Source of the DNA: Anastatus disparis
Taxonomy: Eukaryota; Arthropoda; Insecta; Hymenoptera; Eupelmidae
DNA: 64,000 nucleotides
Direction: 5' to 3'
Assembly: GCA_017163975.1 (NCBI GenBank)
Contig: JAFFSR010000244.1
Coordinates: 13,393,501-13,457,500 of the forward strand
The notes below the pieces were generated by a model, which was not told the DNA's origin, made no database searches, and saw nothing but the letters and a program-made list of their open reading frames with translations. A program made the position numbers and the translations under genes. Shown piece after piece: positions 47,401-62,403 of the stretch; the first letter of the stretch is position 1; every line of letters begins with the position of its first letter.

Positions 47401-50400
47401 CTACTCCTCCTTTTACCTTCTCCTTTCTCTTTCTCCTTTGCGACTCTCGCGTCAGTTACGAGCTACGACGCCGGGGCTTTTCTTAAGACAAATCAACTGT
47501 CTGACTTTTAGATGCTCATGTCAAAGAGACACGCTAGAGATTTGTTTATAATATAATGAATAATGTTCAGAGAACTATTTTTAATTGTTATGCATTCTAT
47601 TATTAGTTTTACAATTCATTATGTTATTTTCATAATCTTTATTTCAATTTAAAATTTTTAATATGAATATTTTTTTAATAATCTAAAATACTTCAGAATT
47701 ATTTAAAATTAGTAATGAATAATATTACATTTCTTTTCAAGCAAATACAATTTTTCATACTTTTCCATTAAAATACACAAGGTAAGAAAGGTTAAAAACA
47801 TAAGTCAAAATAATAAAGTGATCTATTGTTTTGAGACTATCGCATTACAATAGAGCACTTGAAATTCAGTAGCGATAAAAATGGAGATGTGTAAATTTAA
47901 AAAAAGTATTAAATTGCCGTAATTTATGATGTACCTGCTCCTTTAAAATTCAACTTTATAAAACCAAAGATCTACAGTGACTTTTTTTCAATGAAACTAA
48001 ACTTTATTTTATTTTCTTCTGTTTTTTCTTATCGATCATATTATTGCGATTGTTATTTTATAAATCGTGATTTATTCGCTCGTCTCTAACAAAATGAATA
48101 CTTCTATCTGATTTTATTTCACACGTACATCTATTTACTAAGAAAACATTATTATACAATACGCGCAATACAAAGTGGAATAGTCTTTAACGTGAATTTC
48201 ATTTATACTTCAATTAATGTCAATAGTGATTTACTTTATTTAAATTAATACACTTGAGATTTCACTTATCATTTTAATCATCCGATCCACACCTTTATTT
48301 TATTTAACGTTACTTTTTTTAATAATGTTTAATCATCATATAAAAATGTGAAATGTTTCTTGGAACTTTAACAAATACTTTTAGAGTAATGTAAAAAATA
48401 ATTAAATTTTAGTTTTATGTTGAAAAGGGTGATATTTTATCTTAAATTGGAATATTGATTTCAAAATTACATATAAAAACGCGATTCCAGTATATTTTGC
48501 GAATAAAACGCACAATAATGCAATATAGTTTACAAATGTTGATAATAATAATGAGTCCTGAATAATAAAACAATGATATCGTTTACGTTACAACGATAAT
48601 CCATTGTATTGAAAATTTGAATTAAAATTCAATGAAAAATTTTATACTGATCAATTAGAACTACAAGCGTAAAATTGATAGATAATCGTTTTGGTAATAA
48701 TTGACAAACATAAAAATTTTATTTATAGAGAAAAAAAAATGTTATGCTTATAAAAAAAATTTTTTTAATCATTCTATATCGCGCAAAAACACGTAATTAT
48801 AAAATTATCTCCCAATGAATTTATATTTAGCCAAAAAGAAGATGTGTAAAATAATTTAATGACGTTTTAAAAACATACAAAATAAAATGAAGATTAACAT
48901 CCCAAAAGGAATCGAAAGATGAAAAAAAAATATAAGAAAAATCCTCATTATGAAATGAACCCGTTATAAACGTATAATGATCGCTATAAAAAGATCATAT
49001 AAACAAGAAGAAAAAAAGGTAAAATATGATCATAAAGAAGTAATTCCAAAGTGGAAATTCGCTCTTGGTATTATCGATCTATATCGATGTATCCTCTGTA
49101 CGTTTATACAAGCGATGCATCTTTACTTTTAAACTCGTTACACTTTATAAACTTCTTTCACACATGCATGTATGCACGTACTGAGAATCTTAGTAATAAT
49201 AATCTCTTGTATCTCTCTTAACGTTTTCTTCCATTTGCACGTCTTCTTTTCTTATCGTTAGTAAGAAATCGCTTTTACAATGAGAGAGACAAAGAGAAAG
49301 AGAAAAAGCGAGAAAGATATATGTTTGCCTTAGAGAAAACAATAAGAAACCGCGCCTTATTGCTTTTGCAAGTGCATAATGTGCGTCCTCATAAATTTTT
49401 AACGCCTGGTGCAAAGGATCTTTATTCCAGAGGACAATTATACAGATAATGCACTAGCTTAAAAACACTTATTTAAATAGATAGGATTGGTTGGTATTTC
49501 AGGAATTTATACTTTGGTATACTATTGTTTCGAGAGATTATGGAAAGAGTTTTATGCTCAGAGTGTTGGAAGGTTTATTGTTACTTTAATATTTATAGTT
49601 TTAATTTTTTTTAAAAAGTTATCCAAAAATTTATACGATTTTATTCACATTTTTTCAAAAATTTTTTTTTTAATGCAAAAAATTAATTTTTAGGCATTTT
49701 AAAATGATGTTCTTGTGTGTAATCAAAATATCACCTACTTCAATATTGAAAAAAAAGTTTCAATTTTTATTTATTTTTTTTCACTTTAAGTATAAATGTA
49801 GAACTAAATTTTTCATTCTGTTACTAAATTGAACTTTCTCTTACTAAATTGAAATTGTATTATAATTAGTACAATATATGATTTTACTTATTATTTTATA
49901 AACGTGCAGAAAAATATTAAATAAGATCTTACATGTTGGAACTTAACTTTATTTCATTTTAAGTTTTTGTTTTTTATATTTTGCCTTTCAAGACTCAATA
50001 GAGTATTATTTCGGCTAACATATTTAGTTATATATTTTTGCATTATTTTTAGATTGTTGCTTCATCCCTATTATTATAAATTTTCATAAGCAAAAAAGAA
50101 ATTAAAACTGTTAGATTATTTGAAAATTGTGTCTTAGCTCAAGCTTGCAATTTGGTTAGAAAAAAAAGGGAGAAAAAAACTTAAGGATTATTCACCGTAG
50201 TAAAATAAATAGATAATTGGTATAGGCCTCTATAAGAGGTATCATTGCCTTTACAAGGAAACTCAACTAAACTCAACATTCAGATATTTTTTTATTCCTT
50301 TCAAACTTGGGTATATCTCCAAAGTAGGAATTCTCCATTAACATATGCACATATATGGTAATACGTAATTTTTTATTGGCAAGAAATAATACATAAAAAT

Positions 50401-51469
50401 GGTAACAAGCATCTTTTTTAAAAAAATGGGTTTGTGCTGTTGTTATATTTAATACAAAAAAGACTATTTGTCTTCCGTGACCAATTCAATCTTGACAGAT
50501 TTAATTGTAATAGGATGATTAATTTAATGATTCGAAAAAATTTTTTACTGTTCTAATTGGTGCAAATAACTAAATTTTTTAAATTTGAATTCCTAAAAAT
50601 CAAAATAAATTGAATCACTGCACCTCGTCAAATTCGATAACTAAAAAACCACTGTCACACTTCAATTCACTACTCTTAATCAACTCACTTTTTATTCAAT
50701 CATTCCCATATCAAATATGGTCATCGCTTTCTACCATGAACTTAAACTTATTGTATACATCAGACATAAAATTGAATATAATATATAGATTTAAATTTCA
50801 AGGCAGAAGCCGCCATGTATATATAGAAAGTGCATGTATATGCGACTATAGTACCCTGTAGGCAATAGTGCACATCCTTTACCTACACTGACCGAATCCT
50901 CATTTCTATATGGTGTGCTTATATATGTGTGTATATAAATATACATGTAAGTGTGAAAGTGTTTCTCTGTGTGTGTGTATGTTGACATGAAGCCGAGTAA
51001 CCCTTGCCTGATACCGCCGCGGGCTTTTAAAGTAAACACAAGAGAAAGAGAGAGATTCAGATGAGGTGGCGCGTAGGGGATAAATGAATAATGGAATATG
51101 ATTTTTATTTTATCTCTTTTTTTTCCTTTTTCTCTTATCTTTTTATTTTAGCTCTTTGTTTGGATTTATATGAAAAGAGGATATGGGAGAATTTTTGAGG
51201 TTTATGCTTATTTAGTAGCAAATTCGTGAGGTTTATTTTAAATATGATTTTCCCTTTTTTATTTTTCATAGTAAACACGTATATATTGATCTTCTAATAT
51301 TGAATTTTCATTATATTTTGTAATAAATGTAATAATAAAAAAAGATTCATGTATTTTTTTTTTTAAACAAAGTTAACAAATAAAATAACAAATATTCACA
51401 CTTCCATTGAATTATAATTGTGCAAGCTTGTAAAATCCTTGTGCTGCTTTTAAATTATGCATAATTCAT

Positions 51470-51474
<5 letters not shown>

Positions 51475-51500
<26 letters not shown>

Positions 51501-51502
51501 AT
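51475..51502. repeat. AT microsatellite
   Basis: An uninterrupted TA dinucleotide run. Confidence 0.9.
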
Positions 51503-51672
51503 TTAAAATGATATCATTTTATTACAGTCCAATAAATTTCTGAATCGCTTGAATTATACAGCTCGATATTATAATAATAATTACATATTTTACATTCTAA
51601 TTTGTAGTTTTCAATGTATACTTAACATATCAAACGAAGATATATATATAATTTATCATTGCACAATTGAGA

Positions 51673-51880
51673 GAGGTCGTCAGTGGCTCACTCGGTAGAG
51701 CGATGGATTCGTAATCTCGAGGTCCCGAGTTCGAATCCTGCTCTCAGCGGTCTAAACAAGCATCGCTGTATACGATACATGTGCTTTGTTTACAAACAAA
51801 CTGAAACAACCTCCGTCGCCAATTAGCATCGTAATGATAGCTGAAATACAGCGACGTTAAATAATGAATAAAAAAAATTA
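51673..51880 (+). mobile_element. tRNA-derived SINE, copy 3
   Basis: The only plus-strand copy. The A box is at 51684-51695 (TGGCTCACTCGG) and the B box at 51727-51738 (GAGTTCGAATCC). The body contains ACATGTGCTTTGTTTAC and CCTCCGTCGCCAATTAGCAT, and the tail after CAGCGACGTTAAATAATG is A-rich. CCGTCGC and GCGACG can pair as a 3' stem. Confidence 0.78.
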
Positions 51881-54800
51881 ATAGTCCATCAATATTGCAC
51901 TCTATGTTTTTTTTGCATATGAAATAATTTTTCATTTTGAAAATAAATTATTAATTTAATGTAAGTATAATTATTTCTTAATATATGTAAAATAAAAACT
52001 AAAAAAAGTTAGTTCTATTGAAGTTGAAGGCACAACGTGCGATATTACAAACAGAGTATTATTGTCTAGGTGAACGCGTGCGTTATGTACACAGAAAAAG
52101 GGGGTTTAAAATCATACAATTTAACTGTAGGGTATGGTGGCAGGGCTTGTTTTCTATCCTATGGGTTTATATTAAACGTCTGGAAAGGTCTTTCCTCGAG
52201 AAATTATCAAAAGTTCCAAGCTCGCTCCCTTTTCGCGTGTGTGTGTGTGTATGTTGAGACGAGGCTCTTCAAAAGCTTTGGGATCATAGCATATTAATTA
52301 TTACGAGCACCCTATGTTTTTGAACTCTCGCTTTTCGTTTTTGTGCTTCTTTGCGTATCTGTGTGCGCGTGCGTGTGTGATACCATGTTAATTGTGCAAA
52401 AGTGCCAGAACGTTTTTTTTTTTGTGGTTTTATGCTGTATATACTGTGCTGTAAAAGTAATTTGATTATGAGATATGTAAGGTGACTGAAAAATATTATT
52501 TTATTTATTTCCAGGAATTTTTTCTTTGACTACTTCAGGCTGAATTAAAAAAATGTCATTTTAATAAAAAGATAAATATTTCGGTAAAAAAATGCGATTT
52601 AAATTAAACCATATTCTAAGTAACAGTTAAATTAATTTTTATTTTACAATTATTTTAGAAATTAAATTTAGTAATTTTTTAAAAATTTATAAATTATCAT
52701 TTTTGATAATAAAATAATTTTATTATTAATAATAATTATTTAAGTTCATAAAAAAAATTGAAAATCAATAAAATTCCTAATTTATTTTGTATTTAAAAAC
52801 ATTGAAAAATGTATGTATCAAAAAGTTAAAATCTTTATTTTTATTAAAAAAATTGTTATCATTAATTCCGTAAAATTTCGTTACTCTTTCTCAAAGCTAA
52901 ATAGCAAGTTATATCGAGCTGAACTAATCATTCAACTCCGTAACGTAAACGTGACCTAATTACTAATTTCTCTTCAATTAAAAAAGGAAAAAAAAATCAT
53001 TAACACATACACATATACACATTAACTAACAGTTTCCCCTTTATATAAACACATAAAAATCAAACGTTCACAGACATATATTGTAAACTTTACTCGTATA
53101 TATATACTTGGTTGCCATTCACGAGTTCGTTCGAACTCATATATGTACATACATGCACACACATATGCAAGACTGCAACGTGCATATATAATTCGCACGA
53201 GTTGGCTATACGTTCGCGTATATATGCGAATATTGCTCGTACGTAGAGATAGATATATGCGTGGAAGCAAAAGCTTTAGCGCATTTGCTTGAGGCTCTAT
53301 TGCTGCTGTACGCTTTAGCATATTCATTACCGTTCCACTTAGGGCTTGAAGGCCTTAAAGCTTTTGCGTATTATATGTAGTCAGTGTCAAGTGATTTCCT
53401 TTTACTTTTCTTCCACTTTATCTTTTATGCCATCTTTTTTTTTAGTTATTTTTATTTTTTTATATTATTTTTTGTTGCGTGAACAATGGTAATGTACTTT
53501 TTTTTATTAGTTACGTTAATACAGGTTTTTCTGGATAGTTGATTTGAAATTTAGTAATTTTTTATTTTGATCGTTTTTGGGTATACAAACACATTGGAAA
53601 ATGTGTTAATTAGAACCATTTTTACTTTAATTATTTTTACGAGTTTGGTAAAGGGTTTTCAAGGTAATTAGCGTATTTAGCTAATGATTTCCTTTGCTTT
53701 TTAATTACAATTAAAATTTTTTCAATTAGGATTGAATTAAAACGTGAAACTGCAAATTGATTTATAGCCTTCGCAAGCATTTGCTTATTAATTTATAAAC
53801 TGTCTTAAATAAGCCATAAATATTATTTCTAAATATCTCGGTACTTCATAACCTACGTGCACGTAATAATTATGAATAATAGAATTTAATATTGTTAATT
53901 AAAATTATATAACGGAATGTTTATTGCGAATCTTTGTGTGATAATTACTAAATTAAAATAATTGTGTTAAATAAACAAAATAATTTAAAAATTTACTTTT
54001 ACTAATTAATGTTTTTTTTCACAATTTTAATTAAAAGGTTAAAAAATGAGAGAGAATAAATATTTCTTGCGATTCAAATCATAAAGGTAAACATTAAAAT
54101 TAAATTTTAAAAAATAATTCATCGTCTAAATTCAAACGTTCGCAGTTTTTTGCATTAAAGAAGAAAAAAAAGAGAGAAAGATTTAATTAACCTTCTTTCC
54201 TTAAAGCGAATAATTCTCTTCTCGTTACATTAAAAAAAATGTAGCAGTCTAATTAAATAAAACTACTAAAATTTTAAAATTGAACAGCGCCGGCTCGGAG
54301 TACTTAATTGAAAGTCCAAAATATGTTCCTCTTTTTTCTTCTTATTTTCTTTGACTCGCCATCAATCTGCGTATATTACCTTTTAACATCAGAGTGTGTG
54401 TGTGCCTCTTTCGTCTTGTTCTCGCTTCGTAAAAATTGCACTTTAATACAAAAAAAAAACGAACGAAGAAGAAAATGAAAAAGAGAATATATATACCTTT
54501 TAGGTGTTCCTTTTTTTTTAAATCTTTTTTTTTGTAAGTTGGAACTGCAAAAAAGTGAGAGAGCAATTAGCTTCGCTCTTTAGCCTAATAATCGAGCCAC
54601 TACGTTTTTCCAATTTCCTGTCTTGGTACGAAGAGAGACTGTGTGTTACTCGAGAGACTTTAATATACCTTTGAGGCACGTAAGTTAAAAAGAAATAAAT
54701 GGATAATGCAGCTTTAAAGATAAAAGAGAAGAAATGAAATATCTTATGATAATGCCTTTAAATATTTTCTATTTTTAACACCGCAGAAAATCTTAAAACG

Positions 54801-56514
54801 TTATTTTGTTTTTAACAGCGTGTCAATTTTCTAAAGAATTCTTGTACATAAAAAAACAAAAAAAAAAACATTGTTCCTTTTTTCATTTTCAAAGACTTTT
54901 GTTATTTAAAATGTCTAAGTTTTTTTTTATAAAAAAGGGACATTTTGTTTTATTACAGTACGAGAGCACGCGAGAACACTATACAGAATGGGTGCGCCCC
55001 GGTTTAAAGGATGCAAATTTGTAACATCGTATATCTAGAAAACGCGTTTAACAGATAACAATTGCAATATACATGGTAATATTTTGAATTACGATTAAAG
55101 ATAAATAAATAAAGTTGTCCCTTTTATTCTTATACACATTATGTTCGACCTTTATAGTTTTATGAAAAATACATTTAATTTTATTTAATAACAATTGATT
55201 GTTAATTTTGTATAGCCGAAGAATTTTTATAGTGTATAAATAATATTGCAAAAACGCTATTTTTACGTATTAGTTAAAATGTTATTTAAACGGTTGAAAA
55301 AAATACGAGTAAATACTTACCGTATGCTTATTATACGGTTGAAAGTACAATGGCTGATTTATCTAGAGATAAATGGATTTTAGAAATTTTTAAATTAAAC
55401 ATACAATACCATAATTTAATTTTCCATTAAGTTATCGTAAATTAAAAACAAACATTTATACAATAGCACATTGGAGGCAGCGTTGCGAGTGGTGCTGAAA
55501 AACAATGTTCCATAATCTGATTACACTTAATCTCACGTAAGTTGTTCTTCTTTGTTCTCTCGAAACCCAAAAAGCAATTAAAATATATATCCGGCATTAT
55601 ATCAAGCGATGAAACAAAAATTAAGTAGATAAAAATTTAAAAAAAAGAAGAAAAGGACACGCGGTATCTAGTTACCAAACGAAGATGAGCCTGTATACCT
55701 TCCTTTAATTTATTCGCCCAGCTAAAATATCCAGTGGCTTTGCCGTACAGTTTAAATCCTTGTGTGCAATTTGGTCTCCAATTTTTGGTTCTTCGTTTTT
55801 TTTTAATCTCGTTTTTTTTTTCTTCTTTAAAGGGGAACACGCGTAACGACCTTATGTTAAAACGAGTTTACACGTAGCTCGAGCATAAGTAAGTAAGTGT
55901 AAAGGCAAAGTGATTGCCCGTGTTATTTTAGAAGGTGACTTTTATGGTTATTAAGTGATTTTGACAAGTCATTGGTTTGATTTGTTTTGATTATTCCAAT
56001 TGATGGATTTGATGCTTAATAGGTCAATGGTAATAAAGACGATTTATGGTTTATATTTTACCATACGCTTTTCTATTTTCTTTTGGAAACTTTTAACAAT
56101 AAAAAATATAATGTTAAAGGCTCGCGCTTTGGTTGAGTATTCAACAATGAAAATAAAGCAAAACTATACGAAATTATGTCGAGTATGTGAAAATGTAGGC
56201 AAAATGTTTCTAAAGTGCACTAGAGAATGAAATTAGAGAAGGCTTCTTTTTGGATTCCTCGTGCAAGAAAAAAGGGAAAGGTAAATTTTGAAGTGAAGTT
56301 TTGTGAGAAAATAGAGCGCAGGAATAAATGAAGAAGCAAATTTAAAGTCGGCTTATATTTGCTTTCTGCATTAAAAATTTTTTTTCTATCGAATATGAAA
56401 AATAGTATTGAAAAGAAGAATTTTTCCAACAGTAAAGAAATGATTTTAATGTTATTAAAAAAATAAATGAGAACTTTTATTTTATCCTTTTTTTAAGTAA
56501 ACTACCCTGGTAGA

Positions 56515-57401
56515 AAATGAAACGCTTTTTCTACCATTTTATGGCTATTTCTTTAAAGTGAAGAGCAGAAAATGGGAATGTTTTATGGTCATTATTTGAA
56601 CTAATATGAAACGTTTTTTTCAACCTTCATAGTGCTAAAAAATGCTAATAAAATGTTGAGTCTGATCCACTATTATTTGAATATAGATAGTTAACAGTAG
56701 AGTCTATCAAATTGTGCTCTAATTGATTACTATTAAGAATCATTTAAGGTTTTTTCTTGAAAGTTATCATTAATCATTAATAGAATCACTTTTGTTAATA
56801 TATTCGCGCGTATATTTTGAGTTGTGATCGGATTGTTAGAGGTTATTTTTAAACGATTAATCAAATTTTCCATTTATTATTTTAAAAAACGATAATTTTA
56901 TACTCGTTTCGTACTGCGTTTCATATTTTTATTTTAATAAAATTTAATATTATTTTATTTTTATAAATTCCAATAAAAATAAACATTGACGAAGGAATGT
57001 GAATAAATACTAATCTATATTTTCTCGCCACGTGGCAAAAGTGAGGTTATGATTTTACCTATGATCTGAAAAATTAAGGACTCATTACTAAAAAGTTATA
57101 TAACTAGTCAAAAAAAGTTGTCCACAGTTTACCTAATTTTTAGATAACTGTTACTGATTTTTTCTCTCCGTTTACTTAAAATGCGTATTTTTTTGGCTAA
57201 ATACAAAAATTTTTAACAACATTTTTATATTAGCATTTTTTGCCTATAAGATGCTAACCAATATACCAAAAAATTTGAGCTCTGCAGATTCAGCAAAAAA
57301 TTGCCATTTATTCGCCAATATTGACATGACAAAATATTACTATTGAAAATGGTCATAAATTGTTGTTTACACCATTTTTAATGTTCAAATTTCTACCAGG
57401 G
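56515..57401. mobile_element. CCCTGGTAGAAA-type element, 887 bp
   Basis: It begins CCCTGGTAGAAAATGAAACG and ends CAAATTTCTACCAGGG. TA lies directly outside both ends. No coding capacity. Confidence 0.6.
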
Positions 57402-58216
57402 TAATTTTCAGGATTTAAAAGTTTAATTATTCAGCCCACATTTGCGATAAAAAATCCTTCTAAACAGAACAAATAAAAATATGTTTACAAAATTAACAAG
57501 CAAGATTATACGTTTGAGCTTTGCAAAGCTTGTCAGAGCGAAAAAAAAAATTGTCAGAAAAAAAAGAGTTTGTAGATAACGTTGCTCTTTTGAGAGCTGT
57601 TTATCCATCCAAATGAAAATGCTCCTTATCTCTTTGGCAAGCATACTTATTCGCATAATGCTTTTGACGATAGTTTTTCAGCATTATAATCCAAGCCTAC
57701 GACCTCTCTTCCTATCCTGCTCTCTTTCTCTTTTATGCTCTTTGGCTGCATTAGAGATTTTGCATTTCTGCAAACGAGCACGGGGCTCTGTCATTTACGG
57801 TGAATTATGGAAAATTTTTTCAAATCTTTACAGATATTGTTAATTAATTCATGGATGTTATGCGTCGTGAAAACTTTACTTGATATTGGATTAAAAATTG
57901 TATTCGTCATTTTTTGTTAAATAGGACTCATTTCATTGCTTAAGACCAGATAAGATAGATTTATTTTATCTATGAATGTTTTAATGCTCTTGTTATTTAA
58001 AAGGTTTCGTACAACTTTAAATAACTCTGGAATCGAGTCAAAATGGTGTATATGTTTTCGAAAATGTTTAAAAATATTGAGAGAAATTTATTTTTATATT
58101 AATTTTTGCGGTAGATATAATTAAATCATCTTCTTCATAAGTTTAAAAAAAATATTTCATCATACCGATTTCATATTAATTTAATAAAACCAATACCGTA
58201 TGTACTTTTTTTAAAA

Positions 58217-58410
58217 TTATTTTATTTATCGTCACTGTATTTCAGCTATCATTGCGATGCTAATTAGCGACGAAGATCATCAGTATGTTTGTAAAAAAGC
58301 ACATGTAACGTACAGTGGTGCTTGTATAAATTAGCCGAGAGCTGGATTCGAACTCTAGTCCTCGAGATTACGAATCCATCGCTCTACCGAATGAGCTACT
58401 GAGACCTCAG
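58217..58410 (-). mobile_element. tRNA-derived SINE, copy 4
   Basis: Minus-strand A box (GTAGCTCATTCGGTAGAGC), B box (GAGTTCGAATCC), the shared body (ACATGTGCTTTTTTAC, CGTCGCTAATTAGCATCGCA) and an AT-rich tail. Confidence 0.75.
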
Positions 58411-61400
58411 TTTATAATGTTATTGAAAAGAAAATATATTGCATTAAACATTTAACTGAACTTTATGTTTACATCATTTTCAATCTTAAATACCAAACGC
58501 ACTTGTTAGAATTGATTACCAAAGTAAATTACATCAAAATGCGTAACAGGCATTAATCAAATTTTTTTTTTCAGCGATACAAAGTAAAAAGTTCACAATA
58601 AAGTTTCACCCTAACCCAGTAGCTCGTAAACTCCATACATATTTGCACCAACTCATTTAGCGTGAATGTTAAAAAAGTAAATGAAAAAAAAGGCAGAAAG
58701 AAATCAACGAGGGTTGTAATTTTTTGTCTATTCTTTCTCCCTCTCTCGCTATATACGTACAACAAACAAATAGATATACGATTGAGCACGAAGAGTGAAA
58801 GATAGGGATCCTATTAATCGGATTACGCCAATTACCATCTAGGAGGCCAACACAAAAGTGCGCCAAAGATAGAAACTTTGTTACATACATTTAAACGTGC
58901 ACGCACGCACACAGAGAAAACGACTGACAGAGCCAATTAGAAGCTACCTAAGTAGCTTATAGGAATCTACGACTGTGGAAAAGCGCGATACACAGAGAGT
59001 ATGAAGAGGGAAAAACCAAAGTATAAGAGGAGTATATACATGTATCTAAGAGAAAAAGCATTCACGCGTACGTTGTTATCTCTCTTTGTGAATATTACAA
59101 TCGGATTTTAAGTATTTCAAATACCATCTCTCTATACGTATATACTACGGTTCTTTGATTATTATGAAGGGTTAGAATACCGAGACGATTGTTGTTCTTA
59201 TTATGATTATTGCGTCAATGAAGTTGTAATGAATAAGATTCTTACGCAAAATCAAGTATTAAGGAATACTTCAGTCAGGTTTTGGGTTCTTCTTTTGTAG
59301 AAATTTAATGCATTTTTGACTATGATGAATCAAGCCAAAATATCAAATAAATTTTAAATTTTTCGCAAAGTCATTCGTTATTGATGTAATGATTTATCTA
59401 ATAGTTTATCAGTATAAAAAATATTCTATACTATATTTTACGAAAACTTGTGTTATATAAAACAAGTGCACCAATTTTAAAATCTAAAAATTAGCTAGTA
59501 ATATAAAGTAACTTACAGATGTCAGTAAAAAAAGAGAATTAATTACAGTATCAACTATTTAAATTAAGCATTTTGAATTTTAACATTTGAACATTAAAAA
59601 AAATGGCAAACACTTTAAGATTTTGTCATTCCAGTTAAGTATATAACACATGAAAAAATGTTTAATATCAAATTGATTACAATAAATATTTTTCTTCTGA
59701 TCATTATAATTATGTGATTATTTTTAATGTTGCAATTAAATAAGCTCATGTTTTTTTTAAGGTAAAGCAAATAATTAATGGTTATTTAAAAAAAATATTG
59801 TTTGTTTACATTGTATTTTAATCAGATAAAATAAAGAAATAAAAGATAATATTATTATATATGAGAATAATTCTATGGCTTCGTATAGGGGAGGAGCTTT
59901 GCGCAAAGCTATAGGTGATGGGAATTTGACGCTGAATAAGAATGAAAAAGCGCAAGATTAGAAACCTCAGATGACACTTTTATTTGTATTATATTCTCTA
60001 AGCTTTTTCATCATACAAGCGATACGACGCAAATAAATAAATATTCATTAGATAGCAATAAAATTATTATTAAAACGTTAAATTTGCATTAACTTCATAA
60101 TTTTCTTGAGATTTAATACGTAATAATTTTGGCGTTTAATATTTTATAAATAAAAAATTCTAATGTTTATATTCCAAATTTTTATCAAATTGAATTTCTT
60201 GAAATGTGCAATTTTAATTGATTGATATTTTTAAATAAAATCAAATACCAACAAATAAATTTTTCATTCTAACGAATCATTTTGAAAAGTTCACAAGTGA
60301 TTCTAGATTAATTGCAAATAAAGAAGAAACATGAAAGAACAAAATCCACGTGAACCTGATAAAAATCATCGTCAAAAAAAAACAAATTTTCTTCACCCCT
60401 CATCGTTCCATTCACCCCTTTCAATTCTTAAGCTAACATTTCAAAGACCAGTCTAAAAACTTATACCAAAAACCCATCCGACCATTAGACAGCTCTTTCT
60501 CCCCTCTTTTTACTTTTCACCTAACCAAAAATAAAAAGAAAGTTTAAAAAAAAAGACAGAATAAAAAGAAAAGTAAAACGACAAGTATAAGTGATCTCTC
60601 CAACCCTTTCTTTCTTTCTTTTTTTTAGCAAAACAAAGAAAAGCGCGTGAAAAGCCGTGAATAATGCAACGAATGCAAATCTTCCGGTGCTTTAAAACGT
60701 TCAGTCGACTTGCCCTGGACTGATCTGTTTTGCTCATGCCACTGACCTGACGTTATAGAAATCGATTTCAGAGAGAGAGACGATATCTTTTTTATTTCTT
60801 TTCTTATCAAACTTTTTACAAGTCAATGTTATTTTATTTTGTAAAAAAATACAACGAATTAAATGCTTTTTTACGACGTTGTTTAAAAATGCCAGTTGAG
60901 AAATGTCGCTTTCAGTGCTGGTTGTGAATTTTTAAAGTGCACAGATTTTTGTAAAAGAAGTGAGCTTTACAAGAATTTAATTACTTTGTAAATATTTAAT
61001 TTGTATATTTTTCAATTCTATATAAAAATAGATAAACAAAACGTTAAAAAAAGTGATGTGAAATTAAACAAAATTAATATAAATTAATTCAGTATATAAT
61101 TAGATTTTGAATAATTAATAATTTTTTTATTTTCTATGATAAAAATTGGGATTATTTTTCATTGAAAAAATATATACAATTTTTTAATAGCGTTAAATTT
61201 GATTTTAAATATTGAATTAATTGCATTTAAATGCGCACTAAGCAAAATTCAATTTAACAAATCGGACATTATGATTGATCGATTTATAACACCTATTATG
61301 ACACAGTTTAACAGAGGGGCATAAATATGCCCCGTAATCTCATATCTAGCGTATATACGTTACACATACGCAATTTGCAATCAAAATGAAATATATGAGA

Positions 61401-61554
61401 TATCGTTGCTTATTCAATTAACCAATTCTATTAATATTGCATAAACAATGAAGAGAATTGTAAAAAAAATAGTGATATATTATTTGTTGATAATGTGTTA
61501 ATTAAAAACATTAGTTTGCTGCTTCAATCTATGAAAATACTATTTGAATATTTT

Positions 61555-61712
61555 TTAAGGCGACTACGGAAGTCGGGTTAAATTTCATTTCGTAGTTTAC
61601 AAATTATTCTTCTAGTTTATAAAATTTTTTAATTTTTAAGTTATCTATCATTTTACGAGTTACAAAAAATGGTGAAAAATTAAACTTAACCTAATCTCTG
61701 AAGTCGCCTTAA
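61555..61712. mobile_element. TTAA-flanked MITE (158 bp)
   Basis: TTAAGGCGACTACGGAAGTC at the left is matched by the inverse of the right end, TTAAGGCGACTTCAGAGATT. A GGTTAA motif follows in both arms. TTAA bounds both ends (61555-61558, 61709-61712). No coding capacity. Confidence 0.65.
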
Positions 61713-62381
61713 ATACCAAGAATTAAATAATTAACGAAATTTTGGAAGTTCGTAAGCAATGCATCTTAGTAATTAACATAGATATTAGCCAAAAAATTCA
61801 TAGTACAAGATATAAAAATAAAGCAGTTCGTATAAAAGAATTTAGTAAAAATACTTTTTACGATGAACACTTGTTTTATGGAATATCAACAATCAATAAA
61901 TAGTACTTATTTACTATTTCTATTAAAATTTATGAAAGTAACGCAAACAACTAAACCAGTTAACAAGCCGTGTTTAAAATAAGTAAAGATTATTAAAAAG
62001 GAATAAAAAAATAAAATCGAGAAAATCCAGACGCAGAAACTCCGGTCTCTTTGATTTTCGCTCATAAATATTTATATATCAGCTATCATCAAACTCTCTC
62101 TCTTTCTCCATATATACATTCAATATTCAATGCTTAGAGGAAAACCTTTAGTAAAAATAACGTTATATAGTCAAACTTTTTTTTTCACGTTCTACCAAAA
62201 ATGGAAGCAAATACTTGTAGGTTTAAAAGGATTTATTCGAAAAAATTTCGTTCAACCTTATACATATATAAATTTAAAATTCTTAACAGTTATCAAAATA
62301 AACAAACGTTTCTCAAAGCTTGGCAGCGTGTAATTGCGCGAATAATTTAAATGGTGTACAAGAGAGAAGGTGGTATATGTG

Positions 62382-62403
62382 TTTTTTTTTTTTTTTTTTT
62401 TTT
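62382..62403. repeat. Poly-T run
   Basis: 22 consecutive T on the plus strand. Confidence 0.95.

Noticed and set aside
51673..51750. Possible genuine tRNA gene in the SINE heads
   Set aside because: The A and B boxes are good, but the anticodon and T stems pair poorly, and every full copy continues into the same non-tRNA body and tail.
54806..55024. Open frame with a TTACAG acceptor before YESTREHYTEWVRP
   Set aside because: The acceptor is plausible, but the peptide matches no netrin domain and the frame stops with no donor.
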